This document shows positions 19,286 to 29,498 of a stretch of DNA of 64,000 nucleotides, piece by piece. Under the pieces are notes generated by a model that searched no databases, was not told the DNA's origin, and saw only the letters and a list, made by a program, of their open reading frames with translations. The stretch comes from Furcasterigmium furcatum (taxonomy: Eukaryota; Ascomycota; Sordariomycetes; Glomerellales; Plectosphaerellaceae): the NCBI GenBank assembly GCA_001599815.1, contig BCIA01000004.1, positions 3,932,082-3,996,081 of the forward strand, read 5' to 3'. Within the stretch, counting starts at the first letter, position 1. Each line of letters starts with the position of its first letter. The position numbers and the translations under genes are program-made.

Positions 19286-21835
19286 ATGTCTCCCAACGAG
19301 CCGACAACATCCACACCCAGCCATTCCGGCGACAACGAGCACGATGACAACCATACGACGACCGACAAGATGACTTCACCCAGCGAGCCCTCGGTCGTTC
19401 CTGAGCTCTCCCCCGACGAGCCTGGAGACCCGAAGCCTCAAGCTCAAGAGCCACAGGATGAGACACCCAGCAAACAACCGGCCGCGGAGGACCTGATACA
19501 GCTGACCGACGACACGGCATCCACCTCCATTTCCGACACACCGCTCCCGGGTACCAAGACCGAGAGCCAGGGCCAAGCTTCCAAGGATGTCGAAGACACC
19601 AGCGCAGCGACGGAGCCCATGACTTCGTCAATAGCCACGTTGAAGCCGAGCCAACCCCTGCCCGCCGACACCTCAACGCAGTTCCTCACCGTCGAGTCCA
19701 AGTCGAAAACATACATCGACCCAACTCCTCCCACCCCGACCGCCTCCGGGCCACCGTCCCGAACACCTTCTAGCGCCGGCTCTCGACACGGCACTTCTCC
19801 CACGAGGTCAGATACCGCATATGACGAGCGCAGATATGTGAGCGAAGGAGAAGAAGAGGGCGGACCGCGGTCCGAGCTCCAGAGCATTATGGAACAGTTC
19901 ACCGGAGGTGGCCCTGATGCAGAGGAGGTCATGAGTCCGCGCCTGGAGATGACCTCGCCGATATTTGGCGGCCCCATCCAGCACCCGCCACGAAAGTCAA
20001 GTCTGGAGCCGTTGGCGTCGTCCGTGTCGAGCTTGCACGGCCAGGACGGCCAGGTCAGGCACGGGCAGCCCTCCTCCCCTATCAGCACCCGATCCCACGA
20101 CCGTTTCGACGACCACGGCCCACCCGTCCCTCCCAAGGACGACTCGAACGAAAAGGCAGCACAGCGCTCTATCGATGAGACTGCCGCCGAGAACCCCATG
20201 TCCCCCTCTGCGACCATGCATCGGCCACCGCCCCCGGAGCCCGAACCCGAGCCGGCCCAACCGTTCGACTTTCACCGATTCCTGGAGCAGCTGCGGAACA
20301 AGAAGGCCGACCCTGTGGCGCGATATCTCAAATCGTTTCTCTCGGAATTTGGCAAGCGGCAGTGGATGGTGCACGAGCAAGTGAAGATCATCAGTGACTT
20401 CCTCGCATTCATCGCCAACAAGATGGCGCAGTGCGAGGTGTGGCGCGATGTCTCAGATGCCGAATTCGACAACGCCCGCGAGGGCATGGAAAAGCTCGTC
20501 ATGAACAGGCTCTACAGTCAGACCTTCTCACCGGCAATACCGCCACCGCAGCCTATTCCTGGCGCGAAACCAAAGAAGAGGGGCGGTGAGCGACCCATGG
20601 GCCCTGGGCGAAAGGGGCAGCACCAGGAGGACGTGGAGAGGGACGACATCCTCACCCAGAAGATCAACATATACGCTTGGATTAGAGAAGAACACTTGGA
20701 CATTCCGCCAAGCAACGACAGTGGGAAGCGCTTCCTCAAGCTCGCGCAGCAGGGTAAGTCTTCAAGCCAAAACCCGCACCAGGAGGGACGCTCATCATGG
20801 CAGAACTGCTCAAAATCAAATCATACCGGGCACCCAGGGACAAGATCATCTGCGTCCTGAACTGCTGCAAGGTCATTTTTGGTAAGTCCTGCACTGCCAG
20901 ACCCGGGGAATCCGCGCTGACGCATTCCAGGCCTCCTCAAGCACGCAAAGTCGGACTCTTCGGCGGACTCTTTCATGCCTCTCCTCATCTACGTCGTTCT
21001 CAAGGCGAACACGGAGCACATGGTCTCGAACGTTCAGTACATCCTGCGGTTCCGCAACCAAGAGAAGCTGGGAGGTGAAGCGGGCTACTACCTCTCGTCT
21101 CTGGTGAGTGCAGCATGCTCTGTGCGAGGGAACTTTGGACTGACCTCTCTCTAGCTGGGTGCTATTCAGTTCGTTGAGAATATGGACCGGACAACACTCA
21201 CCATCACCGACGAGGAGTTCGAGAAGAACGTCGAAGCTGCGGTGTCGGCAATTGCAGAGAAACATCGCGCGGAGTCGCCGCCCCCCGAACAGCTCTCGGA
21301 AAAGGTTCCGTCCAGCCTCCTGCCGCCAGTTGCCGGCGAGTCCTCGGCGGCCCGTCGGTCCCTTGACGTGCAGTCAGGCGAGCCGTCTGCGCCGCGACGA
21401 TCCACCTCTTCCGAGGGCGATGATGGGGTTGCCATCACGGGGCTTCTTCGAAGTATCCAGAGACCTCTCAGTACGATTGGGCGCATGTTCTCGGAGGACC
21501 CCAACGAGCCGCCGGCCATGCCCCCTCGCCCGCAGGACCCGAACCATCTTTCACCCCGTCCGAGCGCCGACATGGAGAGGAGGATGAGCGGTGACGGCGG
21601 CGTGCCGGGAGCCCACCATCAGCACCATTTATCGGCGGAAGAAGCGGCGGCAAGGCAGGCGAGCGCCGAGGTGGCCGAGGCCCAGCGTCTACACAGGGCA
21701 GAGCACCACAACGTGGTCGAGACATTGGCTGGCATGTTCCCGGACCTCGACAAGGATATAATATCGGATGTTGTTTACCAGAAGCAGGGCCGGGTCGGCT
21801 TGGCCGTCGACGCGTGCCTGGCATTGTCTACCTAG
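19286..21835 (+). CDS. vps9: Vps9-type Rab5 guanine nucleotide exchange factor (VPS9 + CUE domains)
   Basis: Exons 19286-20753, 20804-20881, 20931-21103, 21155-21835; 799 aa. Predicted to activate Rab5/Vps21 GTPases on early endosomes in vacuolar sorting. The N-terminal 300 residues are Ser/Pro/Thr-rich and disordered. The helical-bundle plus VPS9 region covers about 327-640 (FHRFLEQLRNKKADPVARYL, KSFLSEFG, INIYAWIREEHLDIP, DKIICVLNCCKVIFG, SADSFMPLLIYVVLKAN, YILRFRNQEKLGGEAGYYLSSL). The C-terminus (about 756-799) is a CUE ubiquitin-binding motif with MFPDLDKDIISDVV. All three introns are 49-51 bp with canonical signals. The start is the first in-frame ATG; Met at 19370 is an alternative. Confidence 0.92.
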
Positions 21836-22300
21836 CGGGTGAAGCGGGTGCGGCAGTAGCAGGTTTCCGTCGAGGGCGAGGCGAAGGGGGTGGCTTTACC
21901 GCGTCAGCATTAGCTCGGGAGTTTATCTTTTCAGACATCCTAGAAGAAGCCCGATGACAGGCAATGATTCCCGTTACGTATTTGTCTCCCTGTATTGGAG
22001 CCGGGGGAGAATCCATCCCGGCCCGTTCCTGCAAGCTGCTTGTTGGTGGCATCCCATATGTTCGGTCCAGGAGGCGCTAAAGGGGGACTCCCGAAGCTCA
22101 CCCGAAGCTTTTCCTGAGCTTCGCCCGCGGTGTTGCCGTTTATGGAATCCCCGCCATGGAGCCTCCACGAGAAAAGATGGCCGGTTCACCGACGTTGTCC
22201 TTCATTCAGTTCCTCCCTGGAACACCCAGCTGCAAGTCGATTAGGTGGTCCTTGGACTTATCTTCGGTTCAGTTGGAAACAATCTCGATTATGGTCGGGT

Positions 22301-22432
22301 GAAGGGAGGGGCCATCTCAAATATCTCCCGTGCAGCAATCGGCGATCTCGATTTTCTCAACTTAAGACAGATGCTATCTCGATTTTCTTCAGTTGAGAGA
22401 GAGGTCATCTCAACTCTCCGAGGCTGGATCCG
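22301..22432 (+). repeat. 30-bp tandem repeat, about 4 diverged units (locus A)
   Basis: Units with a core close to GGCCATCTCRA recur every 30-31 bp, at about 22313, 22344, 22374 and 22405. The last three align without gaps to 44061-44150 (about 60 of 90 bases identical), so this belongs to a dispersed family. Confidence 0.7.
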
Positions 22433-22571
22433 AAGTCTGCTGCTCGACGCGGCGGTTTCGGGAGTGGCATTTCTTAGTACGGCCCTGTGGTCCCGCCAAC
22501 CCCTGACCTGGGGATGCCTCAACCTCGCCCCCGATATCCGACGAGAAGGATGACCAATTCAACCCTTTAAA

Positions 22572-22663
22572 GACGTCCCCGCCAAGAATTGGCCATTTCA
22601 TGTGTCATCTGAGTCGGGCCCTCCGACTGGGACACGAAATGACCACTTCCTGGCGGGAACGTC
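22572..22663. repeat. Imperfect palindrome (about 44-bp arms)
   Basis: The left arm starts GACGTCCCCGCCAAGAA and the right arm ends TTCCTGGCGGGAACGTC. The inner part pairs CATTTCATGTGTC with GACACGAAATG and closes on GAGTCGG-GCCCT-CCGACT. It would form a long cruciform or RNA hairpin. Confidence 0.8.
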
Positions 22664-22946
22664 GACTTGGAGAGGCTGGGGACACAGCGCACTGCCCAGC
22701 TTCTGGCCCTCCCCCATTCACGAGGCATCACGATGCGAGAATACAGCAGAAATTTGTTGAAACGTCATGGATCAGTTGACCTTCGCTATTATATCGCTCG
22801 ATAGTATGCACGAACACCATTTCAGACTCTGACCATCTCCCACCTCTCCCAGCGTGACATGACCTGCCAGCCAGGATGAAGCATCCCCGAAAGATGCCTA
22901 TTTGAATCGAGAAAACCAGCTCCCTGGTACCGTTAGTTCTAGATTT

Positions 22947-23249
22947 TCATTGGCTCCGGATTTCCGCATGCTCACCGCTCTTCTTCTTCTTTTCCCCCTG
23001 GTACTTGGTGTCCTCCTTGCTCTTGTCTATCGTGTCCATCGAGTCTGTCGACTTTCGAGACTCGGCCGCCTCTCGAGCAGCTCTCATGGCCGCCACCTCC
23101 CTCTCGCTCGGTGGTAATTTGGTTGGTATGGCATATCCGAAGCCCGATATCGAGGCGACAGAGAGAGAAATGCTCGGCATGACGGGCGTGATCTTCGTGC
23201 CGTCCTTGGACGTGACGTACATCGGAGGAGGGGGGTGACGAGACGCCAT
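22947..23249 (-). CDS. Small conserved-looking hypothetical protein
   Basis: Single-exon ORF of 100 aa from the ATG at 23249 (MASRHPPPPMYVTSKDGTKI). It is hydrophilic, with a proline-rich start, an Ala/Arg-rich likely helix in the middle (EREVAAMRAAREAAESRKS) and a Lys-rich tail. No signal peptide or membrane segment. The composition and start context resemble small conserved fungal proteins, but no family is recognised, so function is unknown. Confidence 0.55.
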   Translation of the reverse strand: MASRHPPPPMYVTSKDGTKITPVMPSISLSVASISGFGYAIPTKLPPSEREVAAMRAAREAAESRKSTDSMDTIDKSKEDTKYQGEKKKKSGEHAEIRSQ

Positions 23250-24199
23250 TGCTTAGCGAAGAGTATTTGACCTGTGCGAGGGAAGATTCTGATTTCTACT
23301 ATCAAAGAGCAAGTCCGTCGAACATTCCCCGAGCAACGGACGACCCTTAAATACTCGAGCGCCCTACTTCCTGTTCAGGTAGTTGTTGTCGGCCCCACAA
23401 TGCTGTTTACATCAGTTGATGCTTTTTAATCGAGACCTGATTGGTAATACTTGTAAGTAGGTAGGTAGTTAAAATACGGGCGTGTACTCGTAGGGAGAAC
23501 CGGGAGCTAACTTCTCGCTCCGCTCATCCTTGGGGTGGCCCCCTGAGAGGATTCTCCGAGGCTTCCCCGCCGGACGCCAAAGAATGGGAGACTCGGGGAC
23601 TTGGGTCCCTTCCGATTTGCGGGCGCTTCGTGGGTGGCCTTGTGACCGTTCGGCGTTCGCCTGAGTTCTCGTTGATCCTGTGGCTTCTGCCTTAGTGAAG
23701 AATACCCAGCCCTTCAGAGCGTACCACACCCACTTCGTCGGGACTACCTATTCGGATCTGGAGCGCCGGGGCACTAAAATAACCTCACCTCTGGCCCTCG
23801 TACCTCCGGACAGGTACAGCGTTCTGCTTACTGACTGTGAGATCCATGTCCCGGACTCAGCCGGTGAAGTATAGCCAGCTTAGAATGACGAGTTGACAGA
23901 GGATCCAATATACTAAGGTAGCCGCTGTATCTCCCGGGCACACTTCCTGCCCGTTGAGCGATCTGCAGCCTTCTAGTTCCTCACGCGGGGGGACGCTCCC
24001 GTCCTTGGCGGCAGCGCGGTCCGTCCAGGCAAAAAACGCCGACAGAACCGGGCAAATGGCAATTAACACTGTGCCTGGCGATGCTGAAGCATATATAGAT
24101 GCCTTCGACTCCGCTCATAGCCATGAACACAGAGAGGTCCGTCAACAACACGGCTATCCCTTGTTCGCCAACCCCCTTTTCTGCTCCCCAAACCCCACC
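23250..24199. other. Intergenic region / divergent promoters
   Basis: Contains TATATAGA at 24092-24099, 108 bp before the acyltransferase ATG, and a GTAGGTAGGTAG microsatellite near 23457-23468. The acyltransferase frame is open upstream to 23954 but without a better start, since the TATA box falls inside it. Confidence 0.55.
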
Positions 24200-25732
24200 A
24201 TGCCACCCCAATACGCGGCCCTTCAGTGGCGCCAGACGTCCCCTGGCGTCTGGCAGCGCTCTATTGATGAGCTCGAAGAGTTCTACTCAACCATGGTCGT
24301 CCTGTACAAGGGCAGCGGGAGAATGTTCTTCGGCATGACTGGCTTCTTGTCCCTGTCCGTTCCCGTGAATGATGGGCAAAGCCGCGCGACTGTCGAGAAA
24401 GGAGTCGAAGAGTCTCTGCGTAAGGCCTGGTTGATGCTGCGCTTCAACCACCCGACCTTGGGGGCTCAGGTCACAGAGGATACTGAAACCCGAGAGTGGA
24501 GAAAGACCTACCGACAGTTTCACGGCGAGGAGGATCGAGATACTTGGTTGCATCAGACATTTGTGCCCATTGCCAACGGCCAGACTGGGACGGAATGGGC
24601 AAACTCTGACCCTCCGGCCCCCGACCTCCCGACTCTTTTCGTCATTTCGCCTCCGAGCGACCCCGAACAAGCCACTGTCGTACGCCGCGACTTGGTGTTT
24701 CGATCTCCCCACGACATCATCGACGGCATCGGTACCCTCATCATGCTTAACAACTTGATTACACAGGCCTCGGTTGCCTACCTGCAAGAAGACGCATTCG
24801 AGCTCCCGGTTTTCGATGGATCTGAGGTTGCCAACCTGACTCCGTCCTACCGTATTGCAGCCGGGGTGCCGCCTGAGCTCACGCCATCCCAAAAGACAAG
24901 GCTTGAAACCATAGCAGAGGGCAAGGCTGCAGCCAGGTCAGGCAAAGGCATCGAAGTTCTGGCGCTGCCCTACCGACATGGAGCTGTCCTGCCAGGTCGA
25001 CATCAACGAGCCGAGCTGACCCTGTCAAAAGAGGAGACAGCATCGCTTCTGGCAGTTTGCAAAACGGCTGGCGTGACGCCCACTCACCTCTTCCACGCTG
25101 CGGCAGCAATGATCGATCGGGATCTTCAACAGCCGCCGAAAGAAACCAAAAGAGTCCGCTACATCAACTACATCCTTCGGAACGAGAGACAGGCCTGCGC
25201 CGAGCCCTACAATACCACGCTCCATCCTGCAGGTCTCTACCACTCGGTGTCCGGCCAGAGCCTCGTGGTAGACATGGACCTTCTCCGAGAAGGCGAACTT
25301 ACCAGCGCCGAGGCCCGTAAGAAGGAGTTCCTCTCCATCGTCGATCAGATGAAGAACTTCTACAACGAGGTTCGCAACGATGCGGAGCACGCTCACCTGG
25401 CTCCCGAGCTATGGGCGCTGGGCATACCACCTCTGCCACCCGCGCCCCGACCTCTGCCCGTGCCCGGGCCCAACCCTCATCCTTCCGTCTCCATCTCGAG
25501 CATGGGTCGTGTGGATAGCATTGTTGCGCCGAAGAACGGATCATTCAGTGTTCACGATGCCTGGGTCACGGGTGAGGAGCTTGGCAATGGGCTGGGTCTT
25601 TTCTTGGGCACCTTCGATGGGAGGCTGTGTCTCAGCGCTGCCTACAACGATGCTTGGCACACCCGAGAGGACGTTTTGGACTTCTTGAATCGCTCACAGG
25701 CCGTCGTATTCGAGGGGGTGGACTTGAAGTGA
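24200..25732 (+). CDS. Tri3-like O-acyltransferase (condensation/BAHD-like fold)
   Basis: Single exon; 510 aa from the ATG at 24200 (MPPQYAALQWRQTSPGVWQR) in CCACCATG context, 108 bp after a TATA box. An in-frame Met at 24056 would put the TATA box inside the gene and is less likely. The N-terminus (PGVWQRSIDELEEFY, GSGRMFFGMTGFLS) resembles fungal trichothecene 15-O-acetyltransferase (Tri3)-type enzymes, which move acetyl from acetyl-CoA to an alcohol. The catalytic HxxxD motif is SPHDIIDG (His about residue 171). The C-terminal half carries VHDAWVTGEELGNGLGLFLGTFDGRLCLSAAYND. No terpene synthase, P450 or PKS gene lies nearby, so it is not in a visible biosynthetic cluster; the acceptor alcohol is unknown. 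Confidence 0.85.
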   Translation: MPPQYAALQWRQTSPGVWQRSIDELEEFYSTMVVLYKGSGRMFFGMTGFLSLSVPVNDGQSRATVEKGVEESLRKAWLMLRFNHPTLGAQVTEDTETREWRKTYRQFHGEEDRDTWLHQTFVPIANGQTGTEWANSDPPAPDLPTLFVISPPSDPEQATVVRRDLVFRSPHDIIDGIGTLIMLNNLITQASVAYLQEDAFELPVFDGSEVANLTPSYRIAAGVPPELTPSQKTRLETIAEGKAAARSGKGIEVLALPYRHGAVLPGRHQRAELTLSKEETASLLAVCKTAGVTPTHLFHAAAAMIDRDLQQPPKETKRVRYINYILRNERQACAEPYNTTLHPAGLYHSVSGQSLVVDMDLLREGELTSAEARKKEFLSIVDQMKNFYNEVRNDAEHAHLAPELWALGIPPLPPAPRPLPVPGPNPHPSVSISSMGRVDSIVAPKNGSFSVHDAWVTGEELGNGLGLFLGTFDGRLCLSAAYNDAWHTREDVLDFLNRSQAVVFEGVDLK

Positions 25733-25999
25733 TGTTCTCGAGGGATATCTCTTATTTCAGGCTGATCACGGATCAATTGACTTCTCGTTTGCAGTCTGGC
25801 AAGCGCTAAGAGATTTGCAGTGGGTATTCAACCTCCTAGATGTCCCCAAATCATTGAAGTTTATGTTGGCCGAATCTACTTCGGAGGATCCAGAATCGGC
25901 AGTGCCCATGCTCGAGAAGACGGAGGTGCTCTCCAAGCCAACCACGCCGGCCACTGCACCCCCAGCTCGTGCAATCTCGCGTGATGGTGTACGTGGTCG

Positions 26000-26584
26000 T
26001 TAAGTTTCGGCTTCAATACCCAGGGGAACATCATCATACTCAGCATCCTCCGCAGCCTCCGGCGCCTTGACCAGGGTTCCGTCCGGAAGCTCCTCATACC
26101 ACTCGTCGTCATCGCCCATGATGAAAGATCTCTCCCGCAGGAAACCATCGTCGTAATAGTCCGCGTCCTCCCCCTCGTTGACATCTCTCTTCTTGAAGAA
26201 CTTGGTGCATTGCACGTAGGCCCCCTTCATCTTGCGGCCATTCGCGGTAAGTGATGACTTCTTCCACCGGCCAAGCGACCTGCCCACCTGGTCGCCCCCG
26301 CAGTTGTCCTTCGTCTTGAAGAAGATGCTGCACGTCTGTCCGATCGTGGGGTCGTAGCCCCAGCCCACGGTGAAGATGAAGGAGCGGGTGTTGTTGGGGA
26401 TGTTGATGCAGTGGACGCCGAAGCCGCTCCTGGTCCAGTCACCCGTCTTGTTCTTGCAGCTGTTGGACTTGTAAGTGCTGAGACGCCATTTCTGCTGGAA
26501 CCACCCCGTGCTTTGGTAGCTGCAGGAGCCTTCCACAAAGGGAGCCAGGATGGCGGCTGCACAGAGGAGCGAGGCGATCTTCAT
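26000..26584 (-). CDS. Small secreted cysteine-containing protein (effector-like)
   Basis: Single exon, 194 aa. Signal peptide MKIASLLCAAAILAPFVEGS, then a basic domain of about 120 residues with six cysteines (CSYQS, SCKNK, HCINI, TCSIF, NCGGD, QCTKF), then a KKR site followed by a strongly acidic tail (DVNEGEDADYYDDG, MGDDDEWYEE). The change of charge at a dibasic site suggests proprotein processing. A strong TATATAAA (26788-26781, minus) sits about 200 bp upstream, leaving room for a long leader. No family recognised; size, secretion and cysteine content fit a candidate effector or wall-associated protein. Confidence 0.8.
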   Translation of the reverse strand: MKIASLLCAAAILAPFVEGSCSYQSTGWFQQKWRLSTYKSNSCKNKTGDWTRSGFGVHCINIPNNTRSFIFTVGWGYDPTIGQTCSIFFKTKDNCGGDQVGRSLGRWKKSSLTANGRKMKGAYVQCTKFFKKRDVNEGEDADYYDDGFLRERSFIMGDDDEWYEELPDGTLVKAPEAAEDAEYDDVPLGIEAET

Positions 26585-27829
26585 GGTGTCGTTGGAGGTG
26601 GAGTTTTGGACAATTGCCGCGGGGTGGAAGAAACTCTATCGATGGCGAGTCAGCTTAAGAGACGACAAACTATCTTTTGTCAAAGTTCCAGACTCACATT
26701 TGTTGAGATCGAGAGTTCAAAGGCGAGGCTGTAGGGAGGTGCAGATTGAGAGATCCTGATTATGAGGAAGAGTCTCCTCATTTATATAGCCATACCCAGC
26801 CAAGAGACGGCGCAACGAAGCAGCCGTCTTAGCTGGACTTTGATGGTTTTATGAATTATCGTGGTTTACATTTCGACGGGCTCATTTGCTTACGTGCGGG
26901 ATGCCGATATAAAAAGGGGCGCAGACGGCTGCCCCCGTGAAAGGGGCATAGCGCGCCAGCTGGCGGTATGCCTGTGATGGTCATGATGAAGGGCAATTTG
27001 CCGAGATCTAGAACACTGCCCGACCTAATTATATCTTGCATGCTGCGCAGGAACCCGTCTTACGTCCCGCTCGGGGATTTTCTGTCTCTGTCTAATACTG
27101 CTTCCCAGGAGGTGTCAGGCGGAGTTGAGTTCGCCCGAGCTGAAGAGCCGCGACCCCAAGGTAACCATAATACAAAGACCCTGAATTAGATAGGTAAGGA
27201 ATACCTTGATGTTGATTCATCGATTTTTGAAGTCTATTAGGTAATAAAAAGTTAGCGAGGCCCGTCTGTTTCACTCACTGATTCGCCTCTCGACTACCAC
27301 GGAGGTCGTCACCCGCGGCATCACGGTCAGGATTCAGCCTGCCAAGCCCCATCTGACAGCGATCCCGTTGGACGCTCCGACCTTTGTGAAGCTTGCTGTG
27401 GAGCTGCAGATGACGTCGCAGCTGGCTGAGGCGCGGAGGCCGGCGTTTGCCTAGGCTCAGTGTCTCTAATGAGCATCGCTCAAGCCTTTGGCCAGTTGAC
27501 CAAGCAGGCGTCCTACTCCACGAAAGATAGAAGATCATTTCCTTCTATGAAGCGATAATACCTCAAGATCGTTTGCTGCAAGCGCCAACAACGCCTACAT
27601 CAACGGTATTGGCATGACATATTCGTACTCAATGAGGTCTCAACAGCATACAATATCAGATTAATGATCTCTGGGCGCTAATAATGAAAATGATCGTCAT
27701 AAAACCATTCATTCTTCCAAGACCTGCCTGTTCCAACTCGCCCTGACAACAACCAAAAGTTAACGCTATGAGGTAAAACATGATTATATGGAATCCCACA
27801 CCCCGAACCGCCATTTTCACTCTCACATC
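26585..27829. other. Intergenic region (1.25 kb)
   Basis: Includes the promoter of the small secreted protein. A 66-codon plus-strand frame with gene-like composition at about 27249-27455, without an ATG, may be a gene relic. Nothing firm is seen. Confidence 0.4.
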
Positions 27830-29147
27830 TCAAAAGGCCAGAGTCTCCGTGATGAGCTTCTTCTTCTCGTCGATCTTGCCCTTCCGGCAGCAATCCACAG
27901 CCGAGCAGAAGTTGGAGTCGCTCTGGCTGGCGGTCGCGCTCTTGGGGACCTGCTGCTGGGCCGGCCAGATCTCCGTGCCGGCGCGCTGCTCCTTCTCGAA
28001 GTGGCCCGTGACGACCTCGCGCACCTTCTTCTGGAAGTAAAGAGGGCCCTTCTCCATTTCGGGGTGCATCTCGCCGTTGACGAAGACGCCGGCGTTGATG
28101 TTCTTCTGGGCGTTGGAGCAGAGGTACTTGTCCTCGGACATGATCCGCTTGTACATGTCGTCGATGACCTTGAAGTTCTCATCGCTGGAGGACTTGTTCC
28201 TGTAGACCTCGTACCTCATCGTGGCCTTGAGAGGGCCGTCGGGGACGAAGCGCTGGATGAAGAAGAAGTGAGGCCTGGAGAGGGTGTCAGGTTGGAATCT
28301 GGATGGAGGCAATCGAAGGTACTTACGAGACGTTCATGGAAGCGTTGGGCCAGAAGTAGGTAGCAGCAACGCGGAACCCATTCTCGATCTGTCCAGGTGT
28401 CGGCTGCCCATAATGTTGAATGTGAGCGCCCTTGACCTGGACGTAGTAGGAGTTGAGGTCGGCGATGGTCGGAATGTCTGGGTGAGCGCCCTTGCAGTGG
28501 TAGCACTCGTTGTAGTTGTCGGCCAGAATCTTCCAGTTGTAGTCTCCCTCCATCTCCCAGGTGTGGTCGAACACGTAGTCCTCGAAGTTGTAGTGGGCGA
28601 ACCTGGCCTGCTCGTCGACGCCGTCGAAATCCTCGGTCCAGGGGACCTCTGGCTTCTCATTGGCATCAAGGTTGACCCAGATGAATCCATTCTTGTCGAC
28701 GTGGACATGGATAGGAAAGAGGCTGTTCTTGGACTTGTCGAAGCCCTCGAGGTCCTGGTAGCCAGGTGCCTTTGTGAGGTTGCCGCTGAGACCGTAGGTC
28801 CAGCCGTGGTATTTGCAGGAGAAGATGAAGCTGTTGCCCTGATCCTTGGTGACGACAGGGAACGCACGGTGGCGGCAGATGTTGTGAAAAGCGTTGATGC
28901 TGCCCTTGCGGTCTTGGACGATGATGAACTGGTACCCTGCCACGTCGTAGCGGACCCAGTCGCCAGCGTTGGGAATTCTGGCCTTGTGTGTGGTGAGAAG
29001 CCACTTCCTGGAGAAGATTGCCCGACGCTCCAGCTCGTACATGTCCTGAGATGTGTACCAGGGAGCCGGCAGTGCCCTGACGGAAGTCTTCTCATCCTTT
29101 GCTGGGGCGCCCCCGCCGACGCCGAGATACCTCTGGAGAATGGACAT
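27830..29147 (-). CDS. Rieske-type oxygenase, choline monooxygenase / glycine-betaine demethylase-like
   Basis: Exons 29147-28327 and 28274-27830; 421 aa. The 52-bp intron has donor GTAAGT and acceptor TCCAG. Rieske [2Fe-2S] ligands are Cys91-x-His93 and Cys111-x2-His114 (CRHRAFPVV...CKYHGWTYG). The mononuclear iron site is ADNYNECYHCKGAHPD with Asp210, His217 and His222. Length and both motifs match the ring-hydroxylating oxygenase alpha subunit family, in which choline monooxygenase and glycine-betaine monooxygenase (GbcA) catalyse choline oxidation or N-demethylation. No reductase partner is encoded nearby. It faces the oxidase gene at 30845 across a shared 1.7-kb control region, with a cluster motif at 29483-29498 and TATATAG at about 29290-29285. 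The substrate is inferred from neighbours: glycine betaine is most likely, with stachydrine or carnitine as alternatives. Confidence 0.9.
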
Positions 29148-29482
29148 TTCAGATGTGATGTGAAGTGAAAAATGTAGAGATGCAAGATGAACGAGACTGA
29201 TGATTGATAGTATTATGCAGGGGAGTGTCTGAACTCTAATCTATCGGTGTTCTCAGGATCACTTAGCTCGAGGTGGTCGTCGTTCTATATAGGCCTATCT
29301 CGATAGTTTGGGCCCTTGGGCCGCCATCATCGGCGCCTCACACCATCTCATTGATCCTCTATCTCCAGAACGGAGTCATTGTCCGTGCTGACACGGGAAT
29401 GATACTATCGTGCCCTCCATCCCCTCTGATTGTTTCAGTGTCGATGCCTATCATGTGGCCACTTACACGGGGTGGCTGCCGG

Positions 29483-29498
29483 TCACATGATCGGACTT
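29483..29498 (+). promoter_or_regulatory. Shared cluster motif, copy 1 (Rieske promoter)
   Basis: TCACATGATCGGACTT, 336 bp upstream of the Rieske ATG. Matches copy 2 at 15 of 16 positions. Confidence 0.65.

Larger units (their letters stand above)
21836..22946. other. Intergenic region with minisatellite and large palindrome
   Basis: Non-coding. Holds the 30-bp tandem repeat at 22301-22432 and the 92-bp imperfect palindrome at 22572-22663, both annotated separately. Confidence 0.6.

Noticed and set aside
23954..24199. Upstream extension of the acyltransferase frame
   Set aside because: Begins with TTG; the only other Met (24056) lies before the TATA box at 24092, so translation from 24200 is more plausible.
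27249..27455. 66-codon plus-strand frame with gene-like composition (TTTEVVTRGITVRIQPAKPH)
   Set aside because: No ATG, no splice partners and no recognised family; could be a gene relic but too short to claim.
28284..29168. 294-codon plus-strand ORF rich in Val and Leu
   Set aside because: Antisense shadow of the Rieske oxygenase exon.
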